A stretch of 59,564 nt of DNA, from assembly GCF_014205875.1 (NCBI RefSeq), contig NZ_JACHEN010000033.1, forward strand, positions 1-59,564, read 5' to 3'. Below, piece after piece: positions 8,502 through 17,057 of the stretch. A model generated the notes under the pieces. That model was not told the origin of the DNA, searched no databases, and worked only from the letters and a program-made list of their open reading frames with translations. Origin of the DNA: Anaerosolibacter carboniphilus (GTDB lineage: Bacteria > Bacillota > Clostridia > Peptostreptococcales > Thermotaleaceae). The translations under genes were made by a program, and so were the position numbers. Position 1 is the stretch's first letter. Each line of letters opens with the position of its first letter.

Positions 8502-10083
8502 TAACAATGCAATTATTTATCTTAGAGTCTCAACTGATGAGCAGGATAAGGAGGGTTATTCAAAGAGTATTCAAGAGAAATCAGCATTGAGCTATATTGA
8601 AGAAAAAGGATATTCTTTATTAGCCACTTATGATGAAACCAAATCGGCTTCAAAAGTAACACCTAGAAAACGAAAAAATGAGGCATACAAAATTGAGTAT
8701 GATGTAGATGAAAGTTTGAAACTTCAACATAGACCGAAGTTGCTAGAAATTCTAGAGCGAGCAAGGAAGAAGGAATTTCAGCACTTAATTGTTTATACAC
8801 GAGACAGATTAACAAGGGATTCTCAACAATACTTAGCTTTGAACGCTTTTTTTGTGAATGCCGGTATTAAGGTTCACTACTGTCGATCCGGAGAATTTGA
8901 TAAGCTTCAAGATAAAAAACTTAATAGAATACTAGAAATATTATTATCCAGTTACTCAGAGCTAGAAGCAGAATTAATTTCTACCCGGGTGAAAGCCGGT
9001 ATGCATACTAGTGTTAAAGACGGTACATGGGTGAGTGGATCTCGACCCTTCGGATACAAGGATGACGGTGACAGCGATGATGCAAAACATGGACCCCTCA
9101 AAGCTGAACCGGCGCAAAAGATGATTGTTCAAGAGATTTTTAGATATTACAATATATATGGCTATGGATTTGGTAAAATTGCAAATTTATTAAATGAAAA
9201 ATATAAAGCAGATAAATGGCACAAGAGCTACATTGAAAGGATCATTAAAAATGAAACCTATACCGGTAAGATCGTCTGGAACCGGTACGGCGGAAGGCGC
9301 AATCCCGGTAAGCATGATGATGACGATATTATCAAGTCAAACGATACTCTTGAAGCCGCTGCCATCATCGATCGTTCAGATTGGAAGGAATCGGTACATC
9401 TTAGAAAGCTTAAAAAAGAAGTCCATGACCCCTATTACTACAATACACCTTTTATTCTGAAAGATAAGCTAATATGTGGGATTTGTGGCAATTCCCTAAA
9501 ATGTAAAAATCACGGATACGATAACCGGGTTTATAGATGTCCTACTTTAAACAGTTCAAAGCGCTCTGAACACATCATTCCAAAGGATCTACTTGAAGCT
9601 GAAGTTATTTTCTCACTTAAAAGTATCTTCTACTCCGGTTCAATCGATCTCTTCTGGAATCTCTACCACGCAAAATGTTTAAAACGTAAATCTGATTGCA
9701 AGAATGCTATTGACTCACTTAATCATAAAATTCTCCAGCTGGAGACCAACTTACTTGAACTAGAAAAAGCTTGTAAAAACGATGATATTCCATCTATTAT
9801 CAAAACCCGGTTAAAGGAAGAGTATTCTCTATACTCAAAAAAGATTAGAAGCATCAGAGAAGAAATGAGATTACGATCTCTGGAAAATGATCTTTACTAC
9901 CAGAATAAAGCCAATTTTCGAATGGCTTTTCAGTACTTACACGAGAATCTTAGTATCCTACCTATAGAAAATCAACGGATGCTTATCGATATACTCGTTG
10001 AAAAAGTGTATGTTAATCTTAATAAAGGTAAACTCGACTTAAGAATTATACTAAAGACTCCTACTATTATTCCTTCCTCCTGA
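8488..10083 (+). CDS. Large serine recombinase 2, overlapping recombinase 1
   Basis: 531 aa from the ATG at 8488, preceded by AAGGATG; an in-frame ATG at 8464 is possible. Resolvase domain with catalytic Ser in YLRVSTDEQDKEGYS and YTRDRLTRDSQQY. Between them is an unusually long charged insertion (about residues 55-85, VTPRKRKNEAYKIEYDVDES) in place of the short Gly-rich loop of typical members. Recombinase domain (SRPFGYKDD) near 190, zinc ribbon CGICGNSLKC...YRC near residues 330-350, and a C-terminal coiled coil. The gene overlaps the previous one out of frame, an arrangement like the ccrA/ccrB pair of staphylococcal cassettes, so a two-recombinase system is likely (analogy, not homology shown). 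Its stop codon lies within the downstream terminator stem. Confidence 0.9.
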   Translation: MGKSDNNAIIYLRVSTDEQDKEGYSKSIQEKSALSYIEEKGYSLLATYDETKSASKVTPRKRKNEAYKIEYDVDESLKLQHRPKLLEILERARKKEFQHLIVYTRDRLTRDSQQYLALNAFFVNAGIKVHYCRSGEFDKLQDKKLNRILEILLSSYSELEAELISTRVKAGMHTSVKDGTWVSGSRPFGYKDDGDSDDAKHGPLKAEPAQKMIVQEIFRYYNIYGYGFGKIANLLNEKYKADKWHKSYIERIIKNETYTGKIVWNRYGGRRNPGKHDDDDIIKSNDTLEAAAIIDRSDWKESVHLRKLKKEVHDPYYYNTPFILKDKLICGICGNSLKCKNHGYDNRVYRCPTLNSSKRSEHIIPKDLLEAEVIFSLKSIFYSGSIDLFWNLYHAKCLKRKSDCKNAIDSLNHKILQLETNLLELEKACKNDDIPSIIKTRLKEEYSLYSKKIRSIREEMRLRSLENDLYYQNKANFRMAFQYLHENLSILPIENQRMLIDILVEKVYVNLNKGKLDLRIILKTPTIIPSS

Positions 10084-10096
10084 AAATTTTCAGGAG
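10077..10096 (+). terminator. Terminator overlapping the stop codon of recombinase 2
   Basis: Self-complementary CTCCTGAAAATTTTCAGGAG followed by TTTTTACGTTTT. The TGA stop at 10081 is inside the left arm. Confidence 0.85.
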
Positions 10097-10119
10097 TTTT
10101 TACGTTTTACTTTGCAGGA

Positions 10120-10185
10120 TATAAAATATTAGGCAGATAGACCCGAACGGTATACCGTTCGGGTCTATCTGCCTAATATTTTATA
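10120..10185. repeat. 66-bp perfect palindrome with no spacer
   Basis: Left arm 10120-10152 and right arm 10153-10185 are exactly complementary over 33 bp, with the centre in ACGGTATACCGT. The flanking bases (A at 10119, A at 10186) break the symmetry. It follows a normal terminator, so it is not needed to end the recombinase transcript. Its AT-rich ends and GC-richer core could form a cruciform. Possible roles are a recombination or attachment site, a binding site for a dimeric protein, or a bidirectional terminator. Confidence 0.95.
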
Positions 10186-10297
10186 AGAAAGAATACTTAC
10201 TATTTCGATTTTGTAAATTAATCTCCTATTTCTGTAATATTATATGCAATTTTGTAATATGTAAATATAAAAAACATTATTGAATAGGAGGACCTAA

Positions 10298-11053
10298 ATG
10301 GATAGTGATGCTTCTACAAAGACTTCAACAAAAGACGAACTTACAGCTGATGCACAGGAAAGAATTGTAGAATTAATCAAGGAAAAAACTAATCCAAATG
10401 CCATGGAAAAGAAACTTAAAGATGAAAATTTATGTAGCCTTGTTGGAAGAACATTACAGAGCCGCATTCGTCAGATTTTTAAAAAGGAATGGATTAATCC
10501 GAAATTTGGCTGGGTTGACATTGATTTAGTCGAACATCTTGAGCATTATTTACAATCATCAGAAAAAGCACCGAAGCACTCAATACATCCGGTGGAATAT
10601 GAAGGCGTTCAGCTAAACAATACCACTTCCTCCCATCAAGATGAAGGTACAAGTGAATTAGGATATATCGATCAATCAGTACTATCAGAAAATAATTCTG
10701 ATTCCGATTCAGATCCAATTGATACTTATATCAGCGGTTCTGAAGACTTAGCCAATATGCTGGATGATAACAGTATTCTAAAGGTTAATGAGAATGTATC
10801 TCCTCCGGATAAGGATAAAATATATACTCTATTAAGTCAAATGAGAGATTCATTTGTAGCTATTGAAAAATCTATTTCTTTCTTACATTCCGATACGCAG
10901 AATATCAAGCAACTAATTACTTCAACAAGTAATAATCAGTTCTCAAAGCTCGACTCCACTCGATCTACATCATTTATAACAAATGATTCCCCTGATAATT
11001 CCCAATCTACAGTAAGCATCAATATTGAAATCAAAAATCCTAAGTCCACGTAA
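10298..11053 (+). CDS. Hypothetical acidic protein between the recombinase genes
   Basis: 251 aa; ATAGGAGGACC precedes the ATG at good spacing. Residues ~10-85 look like a compact helical domain (LTADAQERIVELIKEK and LVGRTLQSRIRQIFKKEW) that could bind DNA. The middle is acidic and low in complexity (SENNSDSDSDPIDTYISGSE). A helical segment follows (YTLLSQMRDSFVAIEKSISF) and the tail is Ser/Asn-rich. Not recognised. It resembles the protein encoded at 4372 only in general layout (basic or helical head, coiled-coil-like end). Its place between three recombinase genes suggests a role in the same element, but no function can be assigned. Confidence 0.6.
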   Translation: MDSDASTKTSTKDELTADAQERIVELIKEKTNPNAMEKKLKDENLCSLVGRTLQSRIRQIFKKEWINPKFGWVDIDLVEHLEHYLQSSEKAPKHSIHPVEYEGVQLNNTTSSHQDEGTSELGYIDQSVLSENNSDSDSDPIDTYISGSEDLANMLDDNSILKVNENVSPPDKDKIYTLLSQMRDSFVAIEKSISFLHSDTQNIKQLITSTSNNQFSKLDSTRSTSFITNDSPDNSQSTVSINIEIKNPKST

Positions 11054-11302
11054 AGAAGATCAATTTATTCTCTACTAAACTTACTTAGTATGATGTAATT
11101 AATTTTCCTTTTGTAGAATCAATTTTTGACTTCAAAGACTAAATTTATTCATTTTTATGAATTTAATTTATATTTATTGTGAATATCTGAGCTAACATTA
11201 GCCACCCTATTAATAAAGGTATCAAACTTATATTTGAAAACAAGCCTATTTACTTCTTTTTTAATGGGCAAGCTCATATATAACTATTATAGAGGTGGTG
11301 GC

Positions 11303-12751
11303 ATGAAAAAAGTTGCTATATATATAAGAGTCTCAACTCAAGAGCAAGCTAAAGAAGGCTTCTCAATCGCCGCACAACGCGATAAATTGATAGCATATTG
11401 CAAAGCAAAGAGTTGGAATATCTACGATATTTATATAGATGATGGCTATACAGGTACAAATATAGATAGACCTGCAATCAATCAACTTTTAGATCACCTA
11501 AATGCCTTCGATATTGTACTTGTTTATAAACTCGACCGCCTTTCTAGATCTCAAAAAGATGTACTCTACCTAGTAGAAGACAAATTTCTAAACAACAATG
11601 TTGATTTTGTGAGCATCTTAGAATCTTTCGATACCTCTACCCCGTTTGGACGTGCAATGCTCGGCATTTTAGCAGTATTCGCTCAACTAGAGCGTGAAAC
11701 TATTATCGAAAGGACCAAGTTAGGAAAAGAACGTAGAGCAAAAGAAGGCTTATGGCGCGGAGGCGGAAATATTCCAATTGGATATGACTTCATTGACGAC
11801 CAATTAATTATTAATGAATATGATGCAATGCAAGTTAAAGAGATATTTCGTTTATACAGTGAAGGACTTGGATTCAATAAAATTGCTGTTACTTTAAATA
11901 AAAAAGGATATAAAACTACTAATAATACGAAGTGGTCTAGCAGCCAAGTGAGTCGTACTCTCAGAAATAGTACATATGTAGGTCTAATAGAATATAATGG
12001 AGAGTTCTATCCTGGTAGTCATGAGCCAATTATTGATAAGGCGTTATTTGATAAGGTTGCAGACATCCTTTCAAATAATAAGAATAATAAGAGTAACAGT
12101 AAATCTAAAGTAAATTATTTGCTAAAAGGAATGTTATGGTGCGGTTATTGCGGTACCAGAATTAAGGGTAATTGGTCATCTAAAGGAGCTGGGGGACCAA
12201 AGTATTACCATTATGTCTGTTATTCGAAGCTTAAGAGACCCTTACATATGGTAAAAGATCCTAACTGTCCATCAAAATCTTGGAAAATGGAAACACTAGA
12301 TGGCGAGGTCGTAGAGCAGCTCATGCAACTACCTCTAAATCGCGATAAAATCATTCAAAAATATGAGGAAAACAAACAAAGTATTAAAACCTATGAGGAT
12401 AAATTTCTCCTAGAACAGCAACTTAGTGAGATAGATAAGCAAATCAATCGTTTGATGGATCTATATCAAGACGGCAAAATTCCAGCAAATAAAATATCCG
12501 AAAGAATAGATAAATTGTATCAAGATAAGAAAAAAATAGAAAGAAATTTGGAAGAACTCAATAGTCATATTATAGAAGAAAACAATCATGATATCTCTCT
12601 GGATGAAATTCTTGAACTATTAGGAAATTTTGAATTAATATGGGCAGAAGCTACCTTTGAAGAGAGAAGAATTATTCTCCGTGACTTTATTAAGAAAATT
12701 ATCGTAACTGACAAACCCAAGATAGAATGGAATAATAAAAACTTAAACTAA
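11303..12751 (+). CDS. Large serine recombinase 3 (SpoIVCA/phage-integrase type)
   Basis: 482 aa starting at the ATG at 11303 behind AGAGGTGGTGG; the frame is open 23 codons further upstream without a ribosome binding site. This is a textbook resolvase domain: IYIRVSTQEQAKEGFS with the catalytic Ser, DDGYTGTNIDRPA, YKLDRLSRSQKD and FAQLERETIIERT. The Recombinase domain starts at NIPIGYDFID and the zinc ribbon is WCGYCGTRIKG...CPSKS. A coiled coil follows (LLEQQLSEIDKQINRLMDLY). It is closer to SpoIVCA and temperate-phage integrases than the preceding pair and has its own promoter region and terminator, so it may belong to a separate or nested element. Such integrases usually sit at one end of their element, here possibly near 13.7 kb (inference). 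Confidence 0.92.
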   Translation: MKKVAIYIRVSTQEQAKEGFSIAAQRDKLIAYCKAKSWNIYDIYIDDGYTGTNIDRPAINQLLDHLNAFDIVLVYKLDRLSRSQKDVLYLVEDKFLNNNVDFVSILESFDTSTPFGRAMLGILAVFAQLERETIIERTKLGKERRAKEGLWRGGGNIPIGYDFIDDQLIINEYDAMQVKEIFRLYSEGLGFNKIAVTLNKKGYKTTNNTKWSSSQVSRTLRNSTYVGLIEYNGEFYPGSHEPIIDKALFDKVADILSNNKNNKSNSKSKVNYLLKGMLWCGYCGTRIKGNWSSKGAGGPKYYHYVCYSKLKRPLHMVKDPNCPSKSWKMETLDGEVVEQLMQLPLNRDKIIQKYEENKQSIKTYEDKFLLEQQLSEIDKQINRLMDLYQDGKIPANKISERIDKLYQDKKKIERNLEELNSHIIEENNHDISLDEILELLGNFELIWAEATFEERRIILRDFIKKIIVTDKPKIEWNNKNLN

Positions 12752-12752
12752 G

Positions 12753-12796
12753 AAGAATAGCTCTACTGATGACTAACATGACATCTCGCTATTCTT
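12753..12796 (+). terminator. Terminator after recombinase 3
   Basis: AAGAATAGC (12753-12761) pairs with GCTATTCTT (12788-12796), followed by TTTTCC. The loop is long (26 nt). Confidence 0.6.
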
Positions 12797-12868
12797 TTTT
12801 CCTTATTTGAAAATAATCCAATATAAAAGAATCAAGCCCTATATGGTTTTCTAAGGAAGGTGCTACTC

Positions 12869-13366
12869 ATGAACAGGAATATGATGCTTCTCTTTAAATC
12901 AATCACATCTATTCTTTGTCTGCTGGTAATGTTAACAAGTTCAATAATATTCATAAAGAATCAGAAACATTACCCTATATTTATTAATGATTCAATCCCT
13001 CCTCAATTTATGAAAACATACTTTGAGCCTGATAGACCAAAAGCAGGTTCTATTGAGGAAATCTATCTAGATGGCTTCTTGCTTCTATTATTACCTTATA
13101 TTCAACAATCTGTGAATGACTATTACAAAGAAAACGTGGGATATCTTCCAACTGTAGACCCTTGGGATATTGATGTACTAAGCATAGAAAGACCCAATGG
13201 TTATCGAACATTTTTATTTCTTCTCAAGCTCCAGCTGACACCATATTTAGGGGCACACAACACCATTGGGCTAGACCATATTACTATTCGAGTAGCACTC
13301 TGTGATGTAAAAGTTGAGAAATTCGAACATATCGAGAGCTACCCCATTCCACCATGGCTTCAATGA
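12869..13366 (+). CDS. DUF3888-like secreted or membrane-anchored protein
   Basis: 165 aa; ATG at 12869 after AAGGAAGGTG. One hydrophobic segment at residues ~6-28 (LLFKSITSILCLLVMLTSSI) serves as a signal peptide or membrane anchor. The extracytoplasmic part contains LDGFLLLLLPYIQQSVNDYY, WDIDVLSIERP and FLLKLQLTPYLGAHNTIGLD, which I recognise as the pattern of DUF3888 proteins of spore-forming Firmicutes. The function of that family is unknown. It follows recombinase 3 in the same direction and may be cargo or the flanking chromosomal gene. Confidence 0.7.
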   Translation: MNRNMMLLFKSITSILCLLVMLTSSIIFIKNQKHYPIFINDSIPPQFMKTYFEPDRPKAGSIEEIYLDGFLLLLLPYIQQSVNDYYKENVGYLPTVDPWDIDVLSIERPNGYRTFLFLLKLQLTPYLGAHNTIGLDHITIRVALCDVKVEKFEHIESYPIPPWLQ

Positions 13367-13457
13367 ACTCTTTAGGGTTTTGGATATGGAAAGAATAAAT
13401 CACTATATTGGTGTCCTAGAATAAATATTAGATTGATTAAATGAAAGGAGTCTACAT

Positions 13458-13673
13458 ATGACCCTAAGAAGAACTATTTCAAAGTCTACTTTTAAATGCC
13501 CTACGATTGACCTGACTGCAGAAAATACATTGAAAACACTGAAATTTTTTATAGAGACATCTTCTCCTGATGAATAAATCAAAAATATACTAAGTATATT
13601 GCTGCGAAGAGGAATATTAATAAAAACCATTGAAGGCGAGATAGGTCATAATATCGGGAAATATTTAGATTAA
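13458..13673 (+). pseudogene. Small ORF interrupted by an in-frame TAA
   Basis: A strong ribosome binding site (AAAGGAG) precedes the ATG at 13458. The ORF runs 39 codons to a TAA at 13575, and the same frame stays open for another 31 codons to 13673 (IKNILSILLRRGILIKTIEG...). Either a 39-aa peptide is made, or a 71-codon gene has acquired a nonsense mutation. No family recognised. The converging terminator follows about 30 nt later. Confidence 0.45.
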
Positions 13674-13701
13674 ATGTCATCATAGACAACCTTAAATAAT
13701 C

Positions 13702-13725
13702 AAGGCGAGACTAAAGTCCCGCCTT
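13702..13725. terminator. Bidirectional terminator between the element and hsdS
   Basis: AAGGCGAGAC-TAAA-GTCCCGCCTT, a 10-bp stem with one mismatch, lies between convergent transcription units: the small ORF on plus and hsdS on minus. Confidence 0.6.
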
Positions 13726-13796
13726 CATGGTCTTGAAGTATATCAAAATTTCCCGAACAAATATCTATATCACTAAATCCATTGCTTAGCATATTG

Positions 13797-15509
13797 CTAG
13801 TTCGCCATTTTCTCCACTAAATCTACCTTCCTCTTCAATTCCACTTCCATCTGATTAATCAAATTCATTATTGATTCTACTTTTCTTACGATACGATTTT
13901 GCTCATTTGCTGGTGGTATAGGAACAATCAAATTCTCTATCGAACCTGAACCAATATTTCCTTGATTGGCAGTTCCTGTTTCGGTAGCAAATATAGAATT
14001 AAGAACACTTTTTGCTTTTAGCATCAGACTAATATAGTAGCTATTAATTGCTTTGTCTGGTTTCAAATTTCCTACGCGTTGATTCAAATACAATTGCTTA
14101 TAGGATACATCCTCTTCAGATACTCTACATGTATAAAAATAATCCCTTTTGTTACGAGTTCCCGTCATCGTAATCAGAATATCTCCTTCAGAAATCTTAT
14201 AATTCATAGTCTCAAGAGCAATATCCGCTGGAATATAGACAGGGTTTACATCAAGAAGAATTCTATCATTTTTAACATTACCTAATCGGATTATTTGATA
14301 ATCAGAATTATCGATATAGGAATTGCTTTTATAAGCATAACCACCTTGAAAGTTAATAACTTGACCCATTCGTACCCACTGCCAGCTATCAGGTATTTCA
14401 AATGGAATTTCATCTTCCTCAATCGGCGGAAAAGGCTTTTGTTTCTTAATCTTGTCTTCCTTCATCAACTTTTCACGTTCCACTTGAATCCTTTTCACTA
14501 ATTCAACTGCTGGTTTGTCAGAAGGATCTTGGTGTACTAATTTCCCCTCAATAGCTAGTTGAAGTACAACATTTCGAAGTTCCTGCATTGACTCAGATGT
14601 CTGAAAAATCATCTCGAAATTCTCGACTACAAACTTTAATTGTTCCTTTAGTTCCACACTAGTTTGGCAGCTACCAATCTTATCTACGACTGCATTTGGA
14701 AGCAGTCGCGTAAGTCGTTCTTTATCTTCAAAAGATTTCTCAAGTTTATCAATTTGAGACATGAAAGCCTCTATTTTAGCAACGATTCGGTGTTGCTCTG
14801 CCAAAGGTGGTATCGGTAACAATATTTCAGATACAATGGCACCTGATACTTCTTTAAATGTTGTTCCTGATGCTGATTCATTTATTCTTGGTGTATCCCA
14901 TTTCATAAAGTAATAAATGTATTCGTTCATGTCCCTAATATAAGGAGCAATAGATTTAAATCCTTGATTCGTAGACACTTCACAGTTTGAAATTGCAATA
15001 TGTCCAATAGGTGCCCTACTTGAAAATAGCACTGTCCCTTTAGGCATAAGTATAGCAGAACTCTCTTTCAACCCAAGCTCAGTTATATTCCTTCTTCCCC
15101 TTGAAATAAACTTACTTTTGTTATTACTTAAATCTGCCGGGGTAATCCAGGGAATGGTTCCATCTTCCCAATATTGAGTAACATCACTCTTAGGAGTGCC
15201 ACCTCCAAAAATTTGACCTATTTCTCCTAATCTCACCCATAACCAACTTTCAGGAATCTCAAATGGAATCTCATCTTCCTCTATCGCAGATAGTGGCTTT
15301 TGTTTTTTAATTTTGCCTTTCTTCTCCAAATTAGCTCTCTCAACTTGAATCTTTCTCACTAATTCTATCGCTGGCTCATCATTAGGGTCTTGCTCAACCA
15401 GCCTTCCTTGAATAGCAAGCTCAAGTACTTTATTTCTTAACGCTTGAATATTATTCTTTACGCCAAAAATGATTTCAAAATTTTCTACATAAGCACTCAA
15501 TTCTTGCAC
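13797..15509 (-). CDS. hsdS: Type I restriction-modification specificity subunit HsdS
   Basis: 570 aa; reads the split DNA target for the HsdR2M2S complex. It has two target-recognition domains (about residues 85-245 and 370-540), each starting PESWLWVRLGE / PDSWQWVRMGQ and ending PIPPLAEQHRIV / PIPPANEQNRIV. Each is preceded by a highly similar conserved helical region (LRNKVLELAIQGRLV..., LRNVVLQLAIEGKLV...). The gene starts 3 nt after the hsdM stop. GTG at 15509 abuts the GGGGG, so the TTG three codons later (15500) is an alternative start with better spacing. Last gene of the hsdRMS operon. Confidence 0.92.
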   Translation of the reverse strand: MQELSAYVENFEIIFGVKNNIQALRNKVLELAIQGRLVEQDPNDEPAIELVRKIQVERANLEKKGKIKKQKPLSAIEEDEIPFEIPESWLWVRLGEIGQIFGGGTPKSDVTQYWEDGTIPWITPADLSNNKSKFISRGRRNITELGLKESSAILMPKGTVLFSSRAPIGHIAISNCEVSTNQGFKSIAPYIRDMNEYIYYFMKWDTPRINESASGTTFKEVSGAIVSEILLPIPPLAEQHRIVAKIEAFMSQIDKLEKSFEDKERLTRLLPNAVVDKIGSCQTSVELKEQLKFVVENFEMIFQTSESMQELRNVVLQLAIEGKLVHQDPSDKPAVELVKRIQVEREKLMKEDKIKKQKPFPPIEEDEIPFEIPDSWQWVRMGQVINFQGGYAYKSNSYIDNSDYQIIRLGNVKNDRILLDVNPVYIPADIALETMNYKISEGDILITMTGTRNKRDYFYTCRVSEEDVSYKQLYLNQRVGNLKPDKAINSYYISLMLKAKSVLNSIFATETGTANQGNIGSGSIENLIVPIPPANEQNRIVRKVESIMNLINQMEVELKRKVDLVEKMAN

Positions 15510-15512
15510 CCC

Positions 15513-16961
15513 CTATAGTAAGCTTTTAAGCTCTTCTATTAAAGTGTCTTGAAGCCTTTTTACTTCTTCACATACCGCTTTGTATTGCTGAAGCAATACA
15601 ACTGGGTCATGACTTTCTTCTTCAGGTTTATTCGGATTCTTTATATCAAGGTTATATCCTCTCTTGATTATATCTTCCTTGGTCACTTTCCAGCTGTACT
15701 CTGATTCCTTCCTATTATTCCACCATTCCCTCACAGGGTCAAAATGCTTAGAAAGCATAGGTTTTGTTTTCGAAAAAGCCTTATATCCTTTAGGTAGTGG
15801 CACTTCAAAATACCAAATATCTTGTGTTCCAATTTGATTGTAATCAAAGAACAAAATATTCGTCGCAATTGAGGTATATGGCGCAAAAACTGAGCCAGGA
15901 AGCCTGATGATCGTATGGAGATTAAACTCATTTAAAAGCTTTTCCTTAAGCCTTTGCTTTACACCATCCCCAAACATAAATCCATCGGGTAGGATTATGC
16001 CCACACGACCATTCACTTTAATTCTATGCAGGATAAGCGCCATAAAAAGATCAGCTGTCTCCGATGATTGAAATTCAGCAGGAAAATTGCTTTGAATAGC
16101 TACATCCTCTGATTTTGAACCAAATGGAGGATTCATCATAATGACAGATGCTTTATCTTTTTCTGTAAACTCTCTTACATTGTCAGAGAAAGAGTTTTTA
16201 TGTTCTAGGTTTGGTACATCAATGCCATGGAGGATTAAGTTTGTCACACCAAGAAGGTATGGCAAATGAAATTTCTCAGCACCGTATATGCTTTTATTGA
16301 TGATTTCATTGTCTTCCACAGTTTTTGCTTGTTTCTTTAATATCTCATAAGCACTGGTTAAGAATCCACCAGTTCCAGAAGCAAAGTCGGCTACAGTATC
16401 TCCAATCTTAAGGTCCATTATTTCTGCTATAAATGCAGTCAAAGCACGAGGTGTAAAGTACTGACCATTGTTTCCAGCCGTTTGAAGACCTTTGAGCATT
16501 TCTTCATAGATATCATTAAAAGCGTGACGTTCTTCAATCTCTTCGAAATTCATTTCATTGATAAGATTCACAAGCTGTCTAAAATAAGTACCGTTTTTCA
16601 TGTAGTTATTGGCATCTTCAAAAATGCTCTTAACGATAGATTTTCTTCTTTCCGTTGCTTCATCAATCTCAAGATTCTTAAGAATTGGTAGCAGGTTTTG
16701 GTCTACAAAATTAAGTAGTGAATCTCCAGTTAACGCATTGCCATCTTTATGATCAACTGCCCAGTTACGCCATCTCAATTCCTCAGGGATAATGGATTGG
16801 AAATCATCCTCATAAAGTTCCCATTCCTCTTCCTTATAGTCATATATAAAAAGGAACAGGAGCCATACCAGTTGTTCAAGGATTAGAACATCATTAGTGC
16901 CCACACCCTTGTCCTTTCTCATGATATCCTGAATTCTTTTAATAAAATTTGTCAAACTCAT
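15513..16961 (-). CDS. hsdM: Type I restriction-modification DNA methyltransferase HsdM
   Basis: 482 aa from the ATG at 16961 behind TTGGAGGTTG. The N-terminal HsdM_N helical domain (residues ~1-150) is followed by an N6-adenine methyltransferase domain: the SAM-binding motif is DFASGTGGFLTSAYE near residue 195 and the catalytic motif IV is NPPFG near 280. Modification subunit that methylates adenine at the sites selected by HsdS. It lies between hsdR (97-nt gap with a strong hairpin) and hsdS (3-nt gap). Complete in length for the family. Confidence 0.95.
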   Translation of the reverse strand: MSLTNFIKRIQDIMRKDKGVGTNDVLILEQLVWLLFLFIYDYKEEEWELYEDDFQSIIPEELRWRNWAVDHKDGNALTGDSLLNFVDQNLLPILKNLEIDEATERRKSIVKSIFEDANNYMKNGTYFRQLVNLINEMNFEEIEERHAFNDIYEEMLKGLQTAGNNGQYFTPRALTAFIAEIMDLKIGDTVADFASGTGGFLTSAYEILKKQAKTVEDNEIINKSIYGAEKFHLPYLLGVTNLILHGIDVPNLEHKNSFSDNVREFTEKDKASVIMMNPPFGSKSEDVAIQSNFPAEFQSSETADLFMALILHRIKVNGRVGIILPDGFMFGDGVKQRLKEKLLNEFNLHTIIRLPGSVFAPYTSIATNILFFDYNQIGTQDIWYFEVPLPKGYKAFSKTKPMLSKHFDPVREWWNNRKESEYSWKVTKEDIIKRGYNLDIKNPNKPEEESHDPVVLLQQYKAVCEEVKRLQDTLIEELKSLL

Positions 16962-16996
16962 ACGTATCAACCTCCAATTTTATGTCACTTACTCCA

Positions 16997-17040
16997 AAAG
17001 AACATAATACTCATATAGTCATATGAGTATTATGTTCTTT
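16997..17040 (-). terminator. 20-bp perfect hairpin between hsdR and hsdM
   Basis: Arms 16997-17016 and 17021-17040 are perfectly complementary around a 4-nt loop. On the minus strand the stem is followed by T-rich sequence (TTCTTTTGG). It may attenuate readthrough from hsdR, or stabilise the 5' end of the hsdM-hsdS message. Confidence 0.6.
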
Positions 17041-17057
17041 AAAATGTGAAATGTCAA

